Part shown: piece by piece, positions 17,839 through 26,145 of the stretch | Layout of the letters: each line of letters starts with the position of its first letter | How positions within the stretch are numbered: the stretch's first letter is position 1 | DNA from: an uncultured Acinetobacter sp. | Lineage (GTDB): Bacteria; Pseudomonadota; Gammaproteobacteria; Pseudomonadales; Moraxellaceae | NCBI RefSeq assembly: GCF_943914805.1 | Contig: NZ_CALUDM010000016.1 | Location: 1-37,670, forward strand | DNA length: 37,670 bases | Direction: 5' to 3' | The notes under the pieces: model-generated | The model's input: only the letters and a program-made list of their open reading frames with translations | What the model was told of the DNA's origin: nothing | Database searches by the model: none | Position numbers and translations under genes: made by a program

Positions 17839-19158
17839 ATGGAAAAAAATGAGCATATTTTAGCTACACGGCGTTTTCTGCCGATGTTTCTCACCCAGTT
17901 TTTTGGTGCATTAAACGATAATGTTTATAAACAATCGCTTTTGCTCGTCATCACCTATGGATGGATCCAACAACAATCTGCAAGTATTAGCACACTCAAC
18001 AATCTTGCTGCGTTGTTATTTATTCTACCTTATTTCATCTTTTCTGCGACAGCAGGACAAATTGCAGATAAGTACGAACGTTCATTTTTAGTCCGAAGTA
18101 TCAAAATACTTGAAATTATTATCATGCTGATCGCTTCGGCTGGTTTTTTATTGGGCAATTTATGGATTCTGCTGTTTGCTTTATTTTTAATGGGAACCCA
18201 CAGTACCTTCTTTGGCCCAATAAAATATGCAATTTTGCCTGATATTTTAAAACCTAATGAACTGATGTCTGGAAATGCCCTGTTTCAATCTGGGACCTCA
18301 ATCGCAATTTTGATTGGTATGATTTTAGGTGGTGCCGTTATTTCACTTTCACAAGGCAATATGATCTGGATTTGCTTAACCATCATAGCTATTGCAGTGA
18401 TTGGTTATCTATGTAGTCGCTTTGTCCTCAAACAGCCCACAACCAATACCGATTTAGAAATCGACTGGAATTTTTTCCGTACCAGTTTTCAAACCATTCG
18501 TTATGCCAAAAGCTTGCCTTTAATTTTTATCGTTCTTTTAGGTAACTCATGGTATTGGTTCTATGGCGCAACCTATCTCACTCAAATTCCTCAATTAACA
18601 CAGCAAAATCTACACGCCAATGAAAATGTAGTCAGTTTACTTTTAACTTTCTTTTCAGTCGGTATTGGTGTCGGTTCTTTACTGTGTCGCAAGATTGGTG
18701 GCACTGAAGTCAATATTAAAATGGTGCCGATTGGTGCGATCGGCTTGACTGTATTTGCGCTTTATTTAGCAGCAAGCTTAGCATTTGTCCCTGAGCGTAC
18801 TGGTGACTTAATCACGATTGCGGACATGTTCAGCTCAGGCGCTGCTTATTATCATGTGATGATTGCTGTGACTTTATTGGGTATTAGCGGTGGATTCTAT
18901 ATCGTGCCTTTATATGCCATGATGCAAGCTTATGCACCTAAATCACATCGTGCACGTGTAGTTGCTGCCAATAATATTTTTAATGCGATATTCATGGTTT
19001 CCTCTGCAATTTTCTCTATAATTATCTTAAGTATTTTAAAAATAGACATTAAAGTTCTATTTTGTATTACCGCTATTCTCAGTGCTATTTTCAGTGCGTG
19101 GTTATTACTTCGCTTAAAACCACTGATTGCCACCACTCAAGTTTCTTTGGAGGACTAA
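17839..19158 (+). CDS. MFS transporter, LplT-like (lysophospholipid transporter family)
   Basis: A 439-residue major facilitator superfamily protein with about 12 hydrophobic helices. The N-terminus RFLPMFLTQFFGALNDNVYKQS is the hallmark of the LplT-type group, which in E. coli flips lysophospholipids inward for re-acylation by Aas. Other family-like blocks are AGQIADKYERS at the loop 2-3 position and MGTHSTFFGPIKYAILPDIL. Here no acyltransferase/AMP-ligase (Aas) domain is fused or adjacent; the next gene is coq7, whose start codon follows this stop after one base. It is divergent from tamA. The substrate is an inference from the family. Confidence 0.85.
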   Translation: MEKNEHILATRRFLPMFLTQFFGALNDNVYKQSLLLVITYGWIQQQSASISTLNNLAALLFILPYFIFSATAGQIADKYERSFLVRSIKILEIIIMLIASAGFLLGNLWILLFALFLMGTHSTFFGPIKYAILPDILKPNELMSGNALFQSGTSIAILIGMILGGAVISLSQGNMIWICLTIIAIAVIGYLCSRFVLKQPTTNTDLEIDWNFFRTSFQTIRYAKSLPLIFIVLLGNSWYWFYGATYLTQIPQLTQQNLHANENVVSLLLTFFSVGIGVGSLLCRKIGGTEVNIKMVPIGAIGLTVFALYLAASLAFVPERTGDLITIADMFSSGAAYYHVMIAVTLLGISGGFYIVPLYAMMQAYAPKSHRARVVAANNIFNAIFMVSSAIFSIIILSILKIDIKVLFCITAILSAIFSAWLLLRLKPLIATTQVSLED

Positions 19159-19159
19159 T

Positions 19160-19795
19160 ATGCGTCAATATACTGGCATTGATAAACTGATCAATTCATT
19201 CGATCAAGCTTTAAGAAGTTTAGTACCAGGCGTAACGTCTGCACAAAGAGAAAGTCCTTCAACAGATACAGAAACAAAACTAGCAGTGAGTGAAGCTCGT
19301 CATGTTGCGGGTTTAATGCGAGTTAATCATAGTGGTGAAGTCTGCGCACAAGCGCTTTATCATGGTCAAGCCCTAACTGCGAAACTGCCTAATGTGCGCC
19401 GTGAAATGGAGTTTGCTGCAATTGAAGAGCAAGACCATTTAGCATGGTGTGAAGAGCGATTAAAAGAACTTGATAGCCACACCAGCCTATTAAACCCAGT
19501 GTGGTACGGCCTTTCTTTTGGTATGGGTGCGCTAGCAGGTATTGCAGGTGACAAATACAGTTTAGGTTTTGTTGCGGAAACTGAGCGTCAAGTCAGTATG
19601 CATTTGCAACATCATATTAGCCAACTGCCTGCCCAAGATGAACGCTCACGTAAAATTCTAGTGCAAATGAATGAAGATGAATTACATCATCGTGATACAG
19701 CTTTAGAAGCTGGTGGTGTCGATTTACCAATTCCAGTCAAAATCACTATGACTGCAATTTCAAAATTGATGACCAAAACAAGTTATTTTATTTAA
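19160..19795 (+). CDS. coq7: Ubiquinone biosynthesis hydroxylase Coq7
   Basis: Di-iron monooxygenase that hydroxylates demethoxyubiquinone in ubiquinone synthesis, replacing UbiF in this and related genera. 211 residues from the ATG at 19160, which has GGAGG 7 bases upstream; a longer frame to 19127 overlaps the preceding gene and is not needed. Iron ligands come from the repeated ExxH motifs: RVNHSGEVCAQ, AIEEQDHLAWCEE, ETERQVSMHLQHH and NEDELHHRDTA. The start lies one base after the stop of the MFS gene, so translation of the two is probably coupled. Confidence 0.95.
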   Translation: MRQYTGIDKLINSFDQALRSLVPGVTSAQRESPSTDTETKLAVSEARHVAGLMRVNHSGEVCAQALYHGQALTAKLPNVRREMEFAAIEEQDHLAWCEERLKELDSHTSLLNPVWYGLSFGMGALAGIAGDKYSLGFVAETERQVSMHLQHHISQLPAQDERSRKILVQMNEDELHHRDTALEAGGVDLPIPVKITMTAISKLMTKTSYFI

Positions 19796-19816
19796 AGATT
19801 TTCACTCTTGAAACGC

Positions 19817-19834
19817 CCTCCTTTTCAAAGGAGG
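19817..19834 (+). terminator. Hairpin after coq7
   Basis: CCTCCTT and AAGGAGG pair around a 4-base loop, 21 bases after the coq7 stop. The tail (TATATTCTTT) is partly T-rich. The core resembles the hairpins at 21256-21386, so it may be a single member of the same repeat family. Confidence 0.5.
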
Positions 19835-19908
19835 TATATTCTTTGCAAGAGCTTTGCCCGTTGATTGATTTGAATATTTTAAAATCAGTCAACGCTTCAA
19901 TAAATCTA

Positions 19909-20436
19909 CTATTCACCCAATCCAAAAAGTAATTTACTATTATTCAAGTTAAGTTCTGTCGTGTCTAAAGGCAATAAAGACGGGTTTAAAGGATAGCCTG
20001 ATCCATCAAATTTCAACATCACTTGTCCATGTTTTCGACTATAAACAGATAACTGTTTCCAAGTATTCTGTACAGCATGCGTGGAATATACTGGACTGTC
20101 GACCAAAGTGGTTTTACTTAAAAACTCAAACTCTTGATTCGATTTACCTTTAAAGATCAGCATGGTACAACCGCCTGAACCACACCACTCTTGCCCTTTT
20201 AAAAGCACAATCGCATCATCTTGACCATCTACATTCAAATCATCAAATGCAACATCAAATAAAGATTGGTCATGCGTATAATTTTGAACACTTTGTTTTA
20301 AATTGCTATCACGTTGTTGTGCGAGTTGATTTTGCACTTCATTTTTTGTGGATTGAATAGATTGTTTAGGTAAATGTGCACACGCACCCAATAAAACTGT
20401 GGCGCTCAACAATACCCATGATTTTAAATACATCAC
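19909..20436 (-). CDS. Putative lipoprotein with Asp-rich loop (175 aa)
   Basis: No named family recognised. The N-terminus is a type II signal peptide with lipobox LLGAC and lipidated Cys19; the following residue is Ala, so outer-membrane sorting is expected. After a Gln/Ser-rich linker comes a globular part with FDDLNVDGQDDAIVLL, a calcium-loop-like DxNxDGxDD pattern as in VCBS/FG-GAP-like repeats. An EWCGSGGCTMLIFKG segment follows, whose two Cys probably form a disulfide in the periplasm. This combination recurs in small exported proteins of unknown function. It is the last gene of the folB-folK group on this strand, 26 bp after folK. Confidence 0.75.
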   Translation of the reverse strand: MMYLKSWVLLSATVLLGACAHLPKQSIQSTKNEVQNQLAQQRDSNLKQSVQNYTHDQSLFDVAFDDLNVDGQDDAIVLLKGQEWCGSGGCTMLIFKGKSNQEFEFLSKTTLVDSPVYSTHAVQNTWKQLSVYSRKHGQVMLKFDGSGYPLNPSLLPLDTTELNLNNSKLLFGLGE

Positions 20437-20462
20437 TAATTACCTTATAACTTTCCAAAATT

Positions 20463-20894
20463 TTATAAAACGATAACAGGAAATTGATGTTGTGAATGAT
20501 TGAATAAAGTATCTTGCCAAATATCATACATTGGAATCTTAACATCCAAAGCCAATGGTAATTTTTTAGGATTAAATTGCATTTGCGTTAAATCACTTCC
20601 CCATGCAATCAAATCCACATCCAAAGAGATACTATGCGAAGGACGTACACGACCCGAATCCGCTTCCATTTTTTTTAATAATGCGATCATTTCATCAACA
20701 GACAATTGGCTTTTTACTAAACAAGCTGCGTTCCAATAATCTGCTCCGACACCATCACGACATGGAATGACATAAATTTGAGAAAAGCTTGCTTCACCCA
20801 AATTCAAAATTTGAGCAAATGTTTTTTGAAAATGATATTGAGGAGCGCTATTACTCGCCAGTGCTAAGGCGAATATCGTTTCGGTGGCGTTCAA
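20463..20894 (-). CDS. folK: 2-amino-4-hydroxy-6-hydroxymethyldihydropteridine pyrophosphokinase FolK
   Basis: Transfers pyrophosphate from ATP to hydroxymethyl-dihydropterin in folate synthesis. At 143 residues it is somewhat shorter than E. coli FolK (159) and quite divergent. The family pattern is still visible: ALALASN at the first strand (in place of ALGSN), YWNAACLVKS for the NxV region, and RVRPSHSISLDVDLIAWG with the two Mg-binding Asp residues of DVD. The first 44 bases overlap the 3' end of folB in another frame; the first strand is encoded inside the overlap, so the overlap is real. Confidence 0.85.
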   Translation of the reverse strand: MNATETIFALALASNSAPQYHFQKTFAQILNLGEASFSQIYVIPCRDGVGADYWNAACLVKSQLSVDEMIALLKKMEADSGRVRPSHSISLDVDLIAWGSDLTQMQFNPKKLPLALDVKIPMYDIWQDTLFNHSQHQFPVIVL

Positions 20895-21231
20895 GACGAA
20901 TTCCTACAGAATTTGCTTGCGGGATAATGGCAGGCTTACGGATGGTAATCATAATCGATTCAACCGACGGATAGGTAGCAAAAAGCGCATTTAGAACCAA
21001 TTTGGCCGCATGTTCGATCAATTTCGGCGCAGCATCTTGAATGATTTTAGTCGAAATCTCACAAATTTCTGCATAATTCAAAGTATCTTCCAATTCATCA
21101 GAGTTTGCTGCCTGCTCCAAACTGGTTTGAATGGTCAGATCAAGCATCAAAGGTTGAATAATTTGACGTTCCCAATTGAAACAGCCAACCACTGTATCCA
21201 CTTTCAAACCTTCAATGATAATTGCATCCAT
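20851..21231 (-). CDS. folB: Dihydroneopterin aldolase FolB
   Basis: Cleaves 7,8-dihydroneopterin to hydroxymethyl-dihydropterin and glycolaldehyde, directly before FolK in folate synthesis. 126 residues, normal. Family features: MDAIIIEGLKVDTVVGCFNWERQI at the start (the usual xGIxxxTxxGxxxWER), DTLNYAEI, and the catalytic Lys region LIEHAAKLVLNALFATYP. The C-terminal NDIRLSTGE overlaps the start of folK, pointing to translational coupling of two consecutive enzymes. Confidence 0.93.
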   Translation of the reverse strand: MDAIIIEGLKVDTVVGCFNWERQIIQPLMLDLTIQTSLEQAANSDELEDTLNYAEICEISTKIIQDAAPKLIEHAAKLVLNALFATYPSVESIMITIRKPAIIPQANSVGIRLERHRNDIRLSTGE

Positions 21232-21255
21232 AACTTTTTCCTATAAATCCCCCTA

Positions 21256-21386
21256 AGTCCCCCTTTTTCAAAGGGGGACTTCACCCATATGCAATATTTT
21301 AGGAATACTCCTCCCTTTTTAAAGGGAGGTTGGGAGGGATTATTTAAAAATAAATTTAAATGTCCTCCCTTAATCAAAGAAGGACA
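21256..21386. repeat. Cluster of three GC-rich hairpin repeats
   Basis: Three inverted repeats lie in the gap between the AarF-like kinase and folB. Unit 1 is AGTCCCCCTT with AAGGGGGACT (21256-21280), unit 2 is CCTCCCTT with AAGGGAGG (21310-21329), and unit 3 is TGTCCT with AGGACA plus an imperfect inner stem (21361-21386). All share the pyrimidine-T-run-purine layout. They contrast sharply with the AT-rich surroundings and look like REP-type intergenic repeats. They could also act as terminators or mRNA stabilisers. Confidence 0.65.
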
Positions 21387-21392
21387 CTCATA

Positions 21393-22691
21393 TCAATGCT
21401 TCAACAACGAAGCTGGATCTAAATCTTGCACCATTTGCAGACGCTGGTCAGCATAAATATCGGTATACGGCGCAAGAACTCGCATGAACCGATCAAAATA
21501 CAACATTTGCTTAAATAATAAGGCGAAATCACGTGGGAATCGAATACCGTGACGCTCACCGACTGCAACCATGTCCATCATAATATCGTTTAAATCAGAA
21601 GGATTTGAAGTCATAATTTTTTGTGGATCTGCCAATAGCACACCACTGAATAGACGTTCTAAATCATCGGCTAAAACTTGCGTATCTATTTGCTTACTCG
21701 TCATGCCCATACCCAACATATTTTGAGCCATGAGTGCATAATCTGTCTTTTGTAGTGCATCCATAAATGCCATACATGCTTGCCACACTTCTGGTTTAAG
21801 CTGCCCTACGATACCAAAATCGATAAAGCCAATACGACCATCTTCAAGCAACATTAGATTGCCTGCATGTAAATCTGCATGGAAAGATTTACAAAGCATC
21901 AAGCTACCAAACCACGTATTCATTGCAGTAATCAAAACTTGTGATGGATCTTTTGCAACTTTACGTACCACATCAAAATCAGTTAATGGCACGCCATATA
22001 AGCGTTGCATGGTCAATACACGGCGAGTTGAGTACTGATGATAAACCTTTGGTGCAGTCGCAGCGTGATTTTGAGACACATTGAGATAATTCACAAAATC
22101 ATCAAGGTTTTGTGCTTCTTCAATAAAATCAACTTCACGGACCATACGTGTTTTAATTTCTTCAACAATATCAGCCAATGATGCAAATTTAACTTTCGGT
22201 ACAGCTTTTTCTAAGATTTTTGTTGCCCAATGCAAAACATTTAAATCTGTATAGAGAATAGTCTCTACACCTGGTTTTTGCACTTTAATAACAACATCTT
22301 CACCAGTTACCAATTTCGCAGCATGTACTTGAGCAATAGATGCTGAAGCCAATGGTTTTTCGTCAATAGAAGCAAAAATCTCGCTTATATCACGCCCTGC
22401 AAACTCTTGCGCTAATACGCCTTGCACATAGCTAAATGGCAAAGAAGGCGTTTGGTCTAAACACCCTTGGAACTCTTCTACATATTCACGAGGAAATAAC
22501 GAAGGTGTACTGGCAATGAATTGCCCCAACTTAATATAAGTTGAACCTAAAGATTCAAAGGTTTCACGCATGAGTTTTGCGTTACTTGGTTTTTCAGTCG
22601 CATATTTAATGCCTGCTTTTGCTGCGATCACAGCAGTTTCCCCAACTCGGGCAACTGAACGCAGTCCATCTAACCAGATATTGTTTTTCAT
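21393..22691 (-). CDS. AarF/ABC1/UbiB family atypical kinase
   Basis: Member of the UbiB/ADCK protein-kinase-like family that supports ubiquinone synthesis or lipid handling in bacteria. 432 residues with the hallmark motifs: the KxGQ segment TYIKLGQFIASTPSLFP near residues 51-67, the Ala-rich nucleotide loop LASASIAQVHAAKL with catalytic Lys in VVIKVQKPG, then FHADLHAGNLML and GFIDFGIVGQL (HxDxHxGN and DFG equivalents). It lacks the C-terminal transmembrane pair and longer tail of E. coli UbiB (546 aa), so it is a paralogue-type member. It starts 39 bp after the MoeB-like gene and is probably co-transcribed with it. Confidence 0.9.
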   Translation of the reverse strand: MKNNIWLDGLRSVARVGETAVIAAKAGIKYATEKPSNAKLMRETFESLGSTYIKLGQFIASTPSLFPREYVEEFQGCLDQTPSLPFSYVQGVLAQEFAGRDISEIFASIDEKPLASASIAQVHAAKLVTGEDVVIKVQKPGVETILYTDLNVLHWATKILEKAVPKVKFASLADIVEEIKTRMVREVDFIEEAQNLDDFVNYLNVSQNHAATAPKVYHQYSTRRVLTMQRLYGVPLTDFDVVRKVAKDPSQVLITAMNTWFGSLMLCKSFHADLHAGNLMLLEDGRIGFIDFGIVGQLKPEVWQACMAFMDALQKTDYALMAQNMLGMGMTSKQIDTQVLADDLERLFSGVLLADPQKIMTSNPSDLNDIMMDMVAVGERHGIRFPRDFALLFKQMLYFDRFMRVLAPYTDIYADQRLQMVQDLDPASLLKH

Positions 22692-22730
22692 AATGTCTAA
22701 GTAGAAATAAATTAAGTGAAGTGTAGCAAA

Positions 22731-23513
22731 TTAATCAGCCTTTGCAGTATGGCTTGCCTGACAGTTTGGACAATCTGTATCTTTTTCAAAGGCTAAAATT
22801 CGTTGTTTCATTGTTAATCCATCCCAAAGCAGTAGTTTTTGCTTGAGTGGTGTTTGGGCTAAACCTAAATATAAAAGTGCATGATGGGCTTGCAAACTTG
22901 CCATCACATTTGGTGTCGTGGCTAAAACACCTGAATCTGCACAACGAAAGCTTTCATTGATATGTTGTTCTTTAGGAAATAAACACTCATAACAGGCTGA
23001 ATTCCCTTCAACCATAAACAATTGACCTTGAAAACCAATCGCTGATGCACTAATCAATGGCACATTCAATTGTGTGCAGATTTGATTGACCAAATAACGT
23101 GTAGTGAAATTATCACAACCATCTAAGACTAAATCTTGTTGAGTAATTAGTGACTGAGCATTAAGTTCATCGAGTTTAGTGGTATGACTTTCAACTTGGA
23201 TAAATGGATTGATTTGTTGTAAACGCTTCGCCAGTATTTCAGATTTATAAAAACCAACATCTTGTGCTGTATAGGCAATTTGGCGTTGTAAATTACTAAT
23301 TTCAATGGTATCCGCATCGATCAGTGTAATTTTTCCAACACCTGCACGTGCAAGTAACTCAGCTGTGGTACACCCTATTCCACCACAGCCAACGATGAGA
23401 ATATTGGCCAGTTTTAGCTTTTCCTGCGCTTCAATATCCCAACCATCAAGTAGAATTTGACGTGAATAAAGATGCATTTCAGATTCGGTGAGTTCTAAAT
23501 CATTTTCGAGCAT
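22731..23513 (-). CDS. moeB: MoeB/ThiF-family adenylyltransferase (E1-like)
   Basis: Adenylates the C-terminal Gly-Gly of a ubiquitin-like sulfur carrier (MoaD in molybdopterin synthesis, or ThiS). 260 residues, like MoeB. Seen in order: SRQILLDGWDIEAQEKL, the nucleotide site ILIVGCGGIGCTTAELLARAG, DADTIEISNLQRQIAY with the Arg finger, and LDGCDNFTTRYLVNQ. Two zinc Cys pairs are present, CYECLFP and CPNC near the C-terminus. No moa or thi gene lies nearby, so MoeB versus ThiF/HesA cannot be settled by context. It is upstream of the AarF-like kinase. Confidence 0.82.
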   Translation of the reverse strand: MLENDLELTESEMHLYSRQILLDGWDIEAQEKLKLANILIVGCGGIGCTTAELLARAGVGKITLIDADTIEISNLQRQIAYTAQDVGFYKSEILAKRLQQINPFIQVESHTTKLDELNAQSLITQQDLVLDGCDNFTTRYLVNQICTQLNVPLISASAIGFQGQLFMVEGNSACYECLFPKEQHINESFRCADSGVLATTPNVMASLQAHHALLYLGLAQTPLKQKLLLWDGLTMKQRILAFEKDTDCPNCQASHTAKAD

Positions 23514-23769
23514 TTGAGAAGAGATTTTTCAATTTTGATCAGTATAATGTAAAACATCCAAATTGAATGATTAGATTGTTATATTTTGAGTATTTAATCA
23601 AATCTGATCAGTTCAAACATCATCAGAAATAACTACACTTATTATGTCTAAATAATTTCCATAAAAACCTACATTATCGATAATTTTTTCACAATTTCAT
23701 CCAATGTTGAAATTTTTACTAAATCATTCTAAATTAATGCAGAAAACTTTTTCACATTGGATGCTAAAC

Positions 23770-24243
23770 ATGGAACTTGATCGTTACGATAAACAAATTC
23801 TAGAAATTTTAACGCATGAAGATATCAATCTAAATGAATTGTCAGAGCGTATTAACCTCTCTGTCAGTTCCGTACACCGCAGAATCAAGCACTTGATTGA
23901 AACCAATATCATGACCAATTTAAAGCGTGATATTAATTTTGAAAAATTAGGTTTTAAATTACATGTCATCTTACAAGTTTCACTAAGCAAACATGACACC
24001 GATACCTTTGCAAAATTCTTAGAAGAGCTTGAAAATATTCCCGAAGTAATTAATGCCTTTCTAGTCACAGGTCAAACGGCTGATTTTCTTGTAGAAGTTG
24101 TCGCAAAAGATATGGAAAACTACAGTGAAATTTTATTGAAACGTATCGGTAAAATTGATCATGTTGTGGCGTTACATTCAAGTTTTGTCATTAAAGAATA
24201 TAATCAAGTCTTTAACTGTACTGGATTGCTTAATCGCGTTTAA
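23770..24243 (+). CDS. Lrp/AsnC-family transcriptional regulator
   Basis: A one-domain HTH plus RAM (ligand-sensing) regulator, 157 residues from the ATG at 23770, the usual size. The start LDRYDKQILEILTHEDINLN and the helix-turn-helix LSERINLSVSSVHRRIKHL are typical; the RAM domain follows (FEKLGFKLHVILQVSL onward, with the TGQTADFLVEVVAKD strand). The open frame extends upstream to an ATG at 23704, adding 22 residues with no family similarity, and 23761 is another option; none has a strong ribosome binding site. The target is unknown. It is divergent from the MoeB-like gene. Confidence 0.87.
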   Translation: MELDRYDKQILEILTHEDINLNELSERINLSVSSVHRRIKHLIETNIMTNLKRDINFEKLGFKLHVILQVSLSKHDTDTFAKFLEELENIPEVINAFLVTGQTADFLVEVVAKDMENYSEILLKRIGKIDHVVALHSSFVIKEYNQVFNCTGLLNRV

Positions 24244-24343
24244 GCTTTTTACGATCTCTATCCATTATCCATTATCCAATGAATTGTGACTAAACGTTTT
24301 AAACCAGTTAGATCCCTTGAAAATCCAAATAATGCTTAAAAAT

Positions 24344-24371
24344 AAAAAACGCACCCATTGGTGCGTTTTTT
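24344..24371. terminator. Bidirectional rho-independent terminator
   Basis: AAAAAACGCACC and GGTGCGTTTTTT form a perfect 12-bp stem around CATT, giving a T-run on both strands. It sits between the convergent Lrp-type regulator and yebC-like genes and can serve both. Confidence 0.92.
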
Positions 24372-24385
24372 GACTCAAATATGAA

Positions 24386-25135
24386 TTAAGCGTCTAACTC
24401 AGCGAGTACTTCATCTGAGAATTCAACGTTAGTATAAACGTTTTGCACGTCATCAAGATCTTCAAACATATCAATCATTTTTAAGATTAATTTTGCTTGA
24501 TCAATATCGGTAATTTCAGCTTTTGTTGAAGGGCTCATCGTCACTTCAGCATTATCAGATTTTAAACCTGCCGTCGCTAAAGCATCTTGAACAGTACCGA
24601 AAGTTTCAGGTGTTGTGATGACCAAAATTTCATCTTCACTCACTTCAATATCTTCTGCACCTGCTTCTAATGCCACGTCCATGATCTTATCTTCTAAAGA
24701 CACATCTTCAAAAGTAATCTCACCACGTTTGGTAAACATGTAGGCAACCGAACCCGCTGTACCCAAGTTACCATTAGTTTTAGAAAAACAGTGGCGAACA
24801 TCAGGCACAGTACGGTTCAAATTATCCGTCATGGTTTCAATGATTACAGCAACACCACCAACGCCGTAACCTTCATAGGTCACTTCTTTCAAATCGGCAT
24901 TTTCTTCACCACCAACACCACGCGCAGTTGCACGGTTGATGGTGTCGCGTGTCATATTTGCCACCAAGGCTTTTTCGATAACTGCACGTAAACGTGGATT
25001 CGAAGCTACATCTCCGCCACCTAAACGAGCCGCAGTCACGATCTCACGAATAAATTTTGTAAATACTTTAGCGCGACTCGCATCTTGTTTTGCTTTGCGA
25101 TGCTTTGTGTTCGCCCACTTGGAATGACCCGCCAT
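24386..25135 (-). CDS. yebC: YebC/PmpR/TACO1-family protein
   Basis: 249 residues with the unmistakable family start AGHSKWANTKHRKAKQDA and conserved blocks RAVIEKALVANMTRDTINRA, ATARGVGGEENADL and YEGYGVGGVAVIIETMTDN. Family members are described as transcription regulators in some bacteria and as ribosome-associated factors that ease translation of polyproline stretches in others, so the exact role here is open. Full length and undisturbed, with an acidic C-terminus. Monocistronic, ending in the shared terminator. Confidence 0.95.
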   Translation of the reverse strand: MAGHSKWANTKHRKAKQDASRAKVFTKFIREIVTAARLGGGDVASNPRLRAVIEKALVANMTRDTINRATARGVGGEENADLKEVTYEGYGVGGVAVIIETMTDNLNRTVPDVRHCFSKTNGNLGTAGSVAYMFTKRGEITFEDVSLEDKIMDVALEAGAEDIEVSEDEILVITTPETFGTVQDALATAGLKSDNAEVTMSPSTKAEITDIDQAKLILKMIDMFEDLDDVQNVYTNVEFSDEVLAELDA

Positions 25136-25241
25136 GCGAAATATGCTCCTGTAGATTGGCCTTATGCCATATCAATTTTTGCCAATTCTACCATAAGCAC
25201 TTTTTTATGAGAAAGTGCTTATTTTTCAGTTTTTATCTAAA

Positions 25242-25805
25242 TTAAGCTTTTTTTGGTTCAGGAATCACAATATCAAGCCCTGTATGCTCTTTATATAATC
25301 GTTTAATTTCAGCTAAATCTTGATCGATGTCAGAAGGATAGATTTTACCGAAAATACCACCTTGCTTCGTATGTGAGTTTGCATACATCAGAACGATCGG
25401 CACACCTGCTGCTTTAGCAATATGCCAAAATCCTGTACGAATCGGTTTACGTGGCTGTCCACGTTCAGCGCGTGTCGCTTCAGGTGCAATAACCAAATTA
25501 AATTCTTCATGGCTTTGAAACAGCTCAACCATTTGCGTCACAATGTCTTGATTCGATTTACGATCAACCGCAATACCACCAACTCTCTCAAGAATCGGTT
25601 TCATTGGGCCTTTAAATAATTCTTTTTTGATTAATGTATGAATTTTTAAATCATGAATTTGGAAAATCGCAAGAGACAGTACAGCATCCATCATTGAAGT
25701 ATGTTCAAAACCAATGATCACTTGTTTCTTTTCCAATACATCGGGTTTCACTTCATATGTCCAACCTGACAATTTAAAAGCTAACTCCCCCAATAACTTT
25801 TTCAT
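25242..25805 (-). CDS. Short 1-acylglycerol-3-phosphate-type acyltransferase
   Basis: A PlsC-superfamily acyltransferase of 187 residues, shorter than E. coli PlsC (245) and without an obvious N-terminal membrane helix. The catalytic HX4D motif is FEHTSMMDAV (His34, Asp39). The block-II motif is KKELFKGPMKPILERVGGIAVDR. The substrate-binding motif III is APEATRAERGQPRK, an EATR variant of the common EGTR, and a Pro-containing strand VPIVLMYAN follows. This short form is common in bacteria and is assumed to act on lysophosphatidate or another lysolipid. Single gene. Confidence 0.85.
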   Translation of the reverse strand: MKKLLGELAFKLSGWTYEVKPDVLEKKQVIIGFEHTSMMDAVLSLAIFQIHDLKIHTLIKKELFKGPMKPILERVGGIAVDRKSNQDIVTQMVELFQSHEEFNLVIAPEATRAERGQPRKPIRTGFWHIAKAAGVPIVLMYANSHTKQGGIFGKIYPSDIDQDLAEIKRLYKEHTGLDIVIPEPKKA

Positions 25806-26145
25806 GTTCTACCTAGCATCATAAAAAATAATTTGCGAATTGTCCGAGCATCAGCAGAAAAATACAATTGCTATTCAGTTCTTTTTTTTTACAATTGTAT
25901 ATTTATTTTGCAATCACTTGAGCTGAACACACAACCATTGCAAAAATAGAACAGTGAAACCAAAACCTCACCGATCTTATAACCAATCAGAGCTTTTTTT
26001 AATTAAAATAAAATCACAAAACAATCATTTTACGTGACTTATAAAGCAATATTTAGTCTAAATATTTTAAATTTTAAAATAATCATTTGAATTTAATTCG
26101 ATCAAGTTTTAGAATCTTGAATTAGTAACAAAATCAAGTTTAGCT
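25806..26145. other. 340-bp divergent AT-rich intergenic region
   Basis: Lies between the acyltransferase and umuD. It is very AT-rich, with two ACAATTG-containing stretches near 25865 and 25892. No gene, RNA or repeat is supported here except the umuDC promoter/operator candidate at 26087-26120. Confidence 0.5.
26087..26120 (+). promoter_or_regulatory. umuDC promoter overlapping an inverted repeat
   Basis: TTGAAT (26087-26092) and TAGAAT (26110-26115) are 17 bp apart, a good sigma-70 promoter starting near 26122. An inverted repeat TCAAG-N9-CTTGA (26102-26120) covers the -10. TTGAATT recurs at 26117-26123. A repressor bound here would block the promoter, as expected for an SOS gene. Which repressor binds is not known from sequence. 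Confidence 0.5.

Noticed and set aside
24257..24280. Short tandem repeat of the type TATCCAT after the Lrp-type regulator gene.
   Set aside because: Only about two and a half 7-base units; too short to treat as a meaningful repeat or array.
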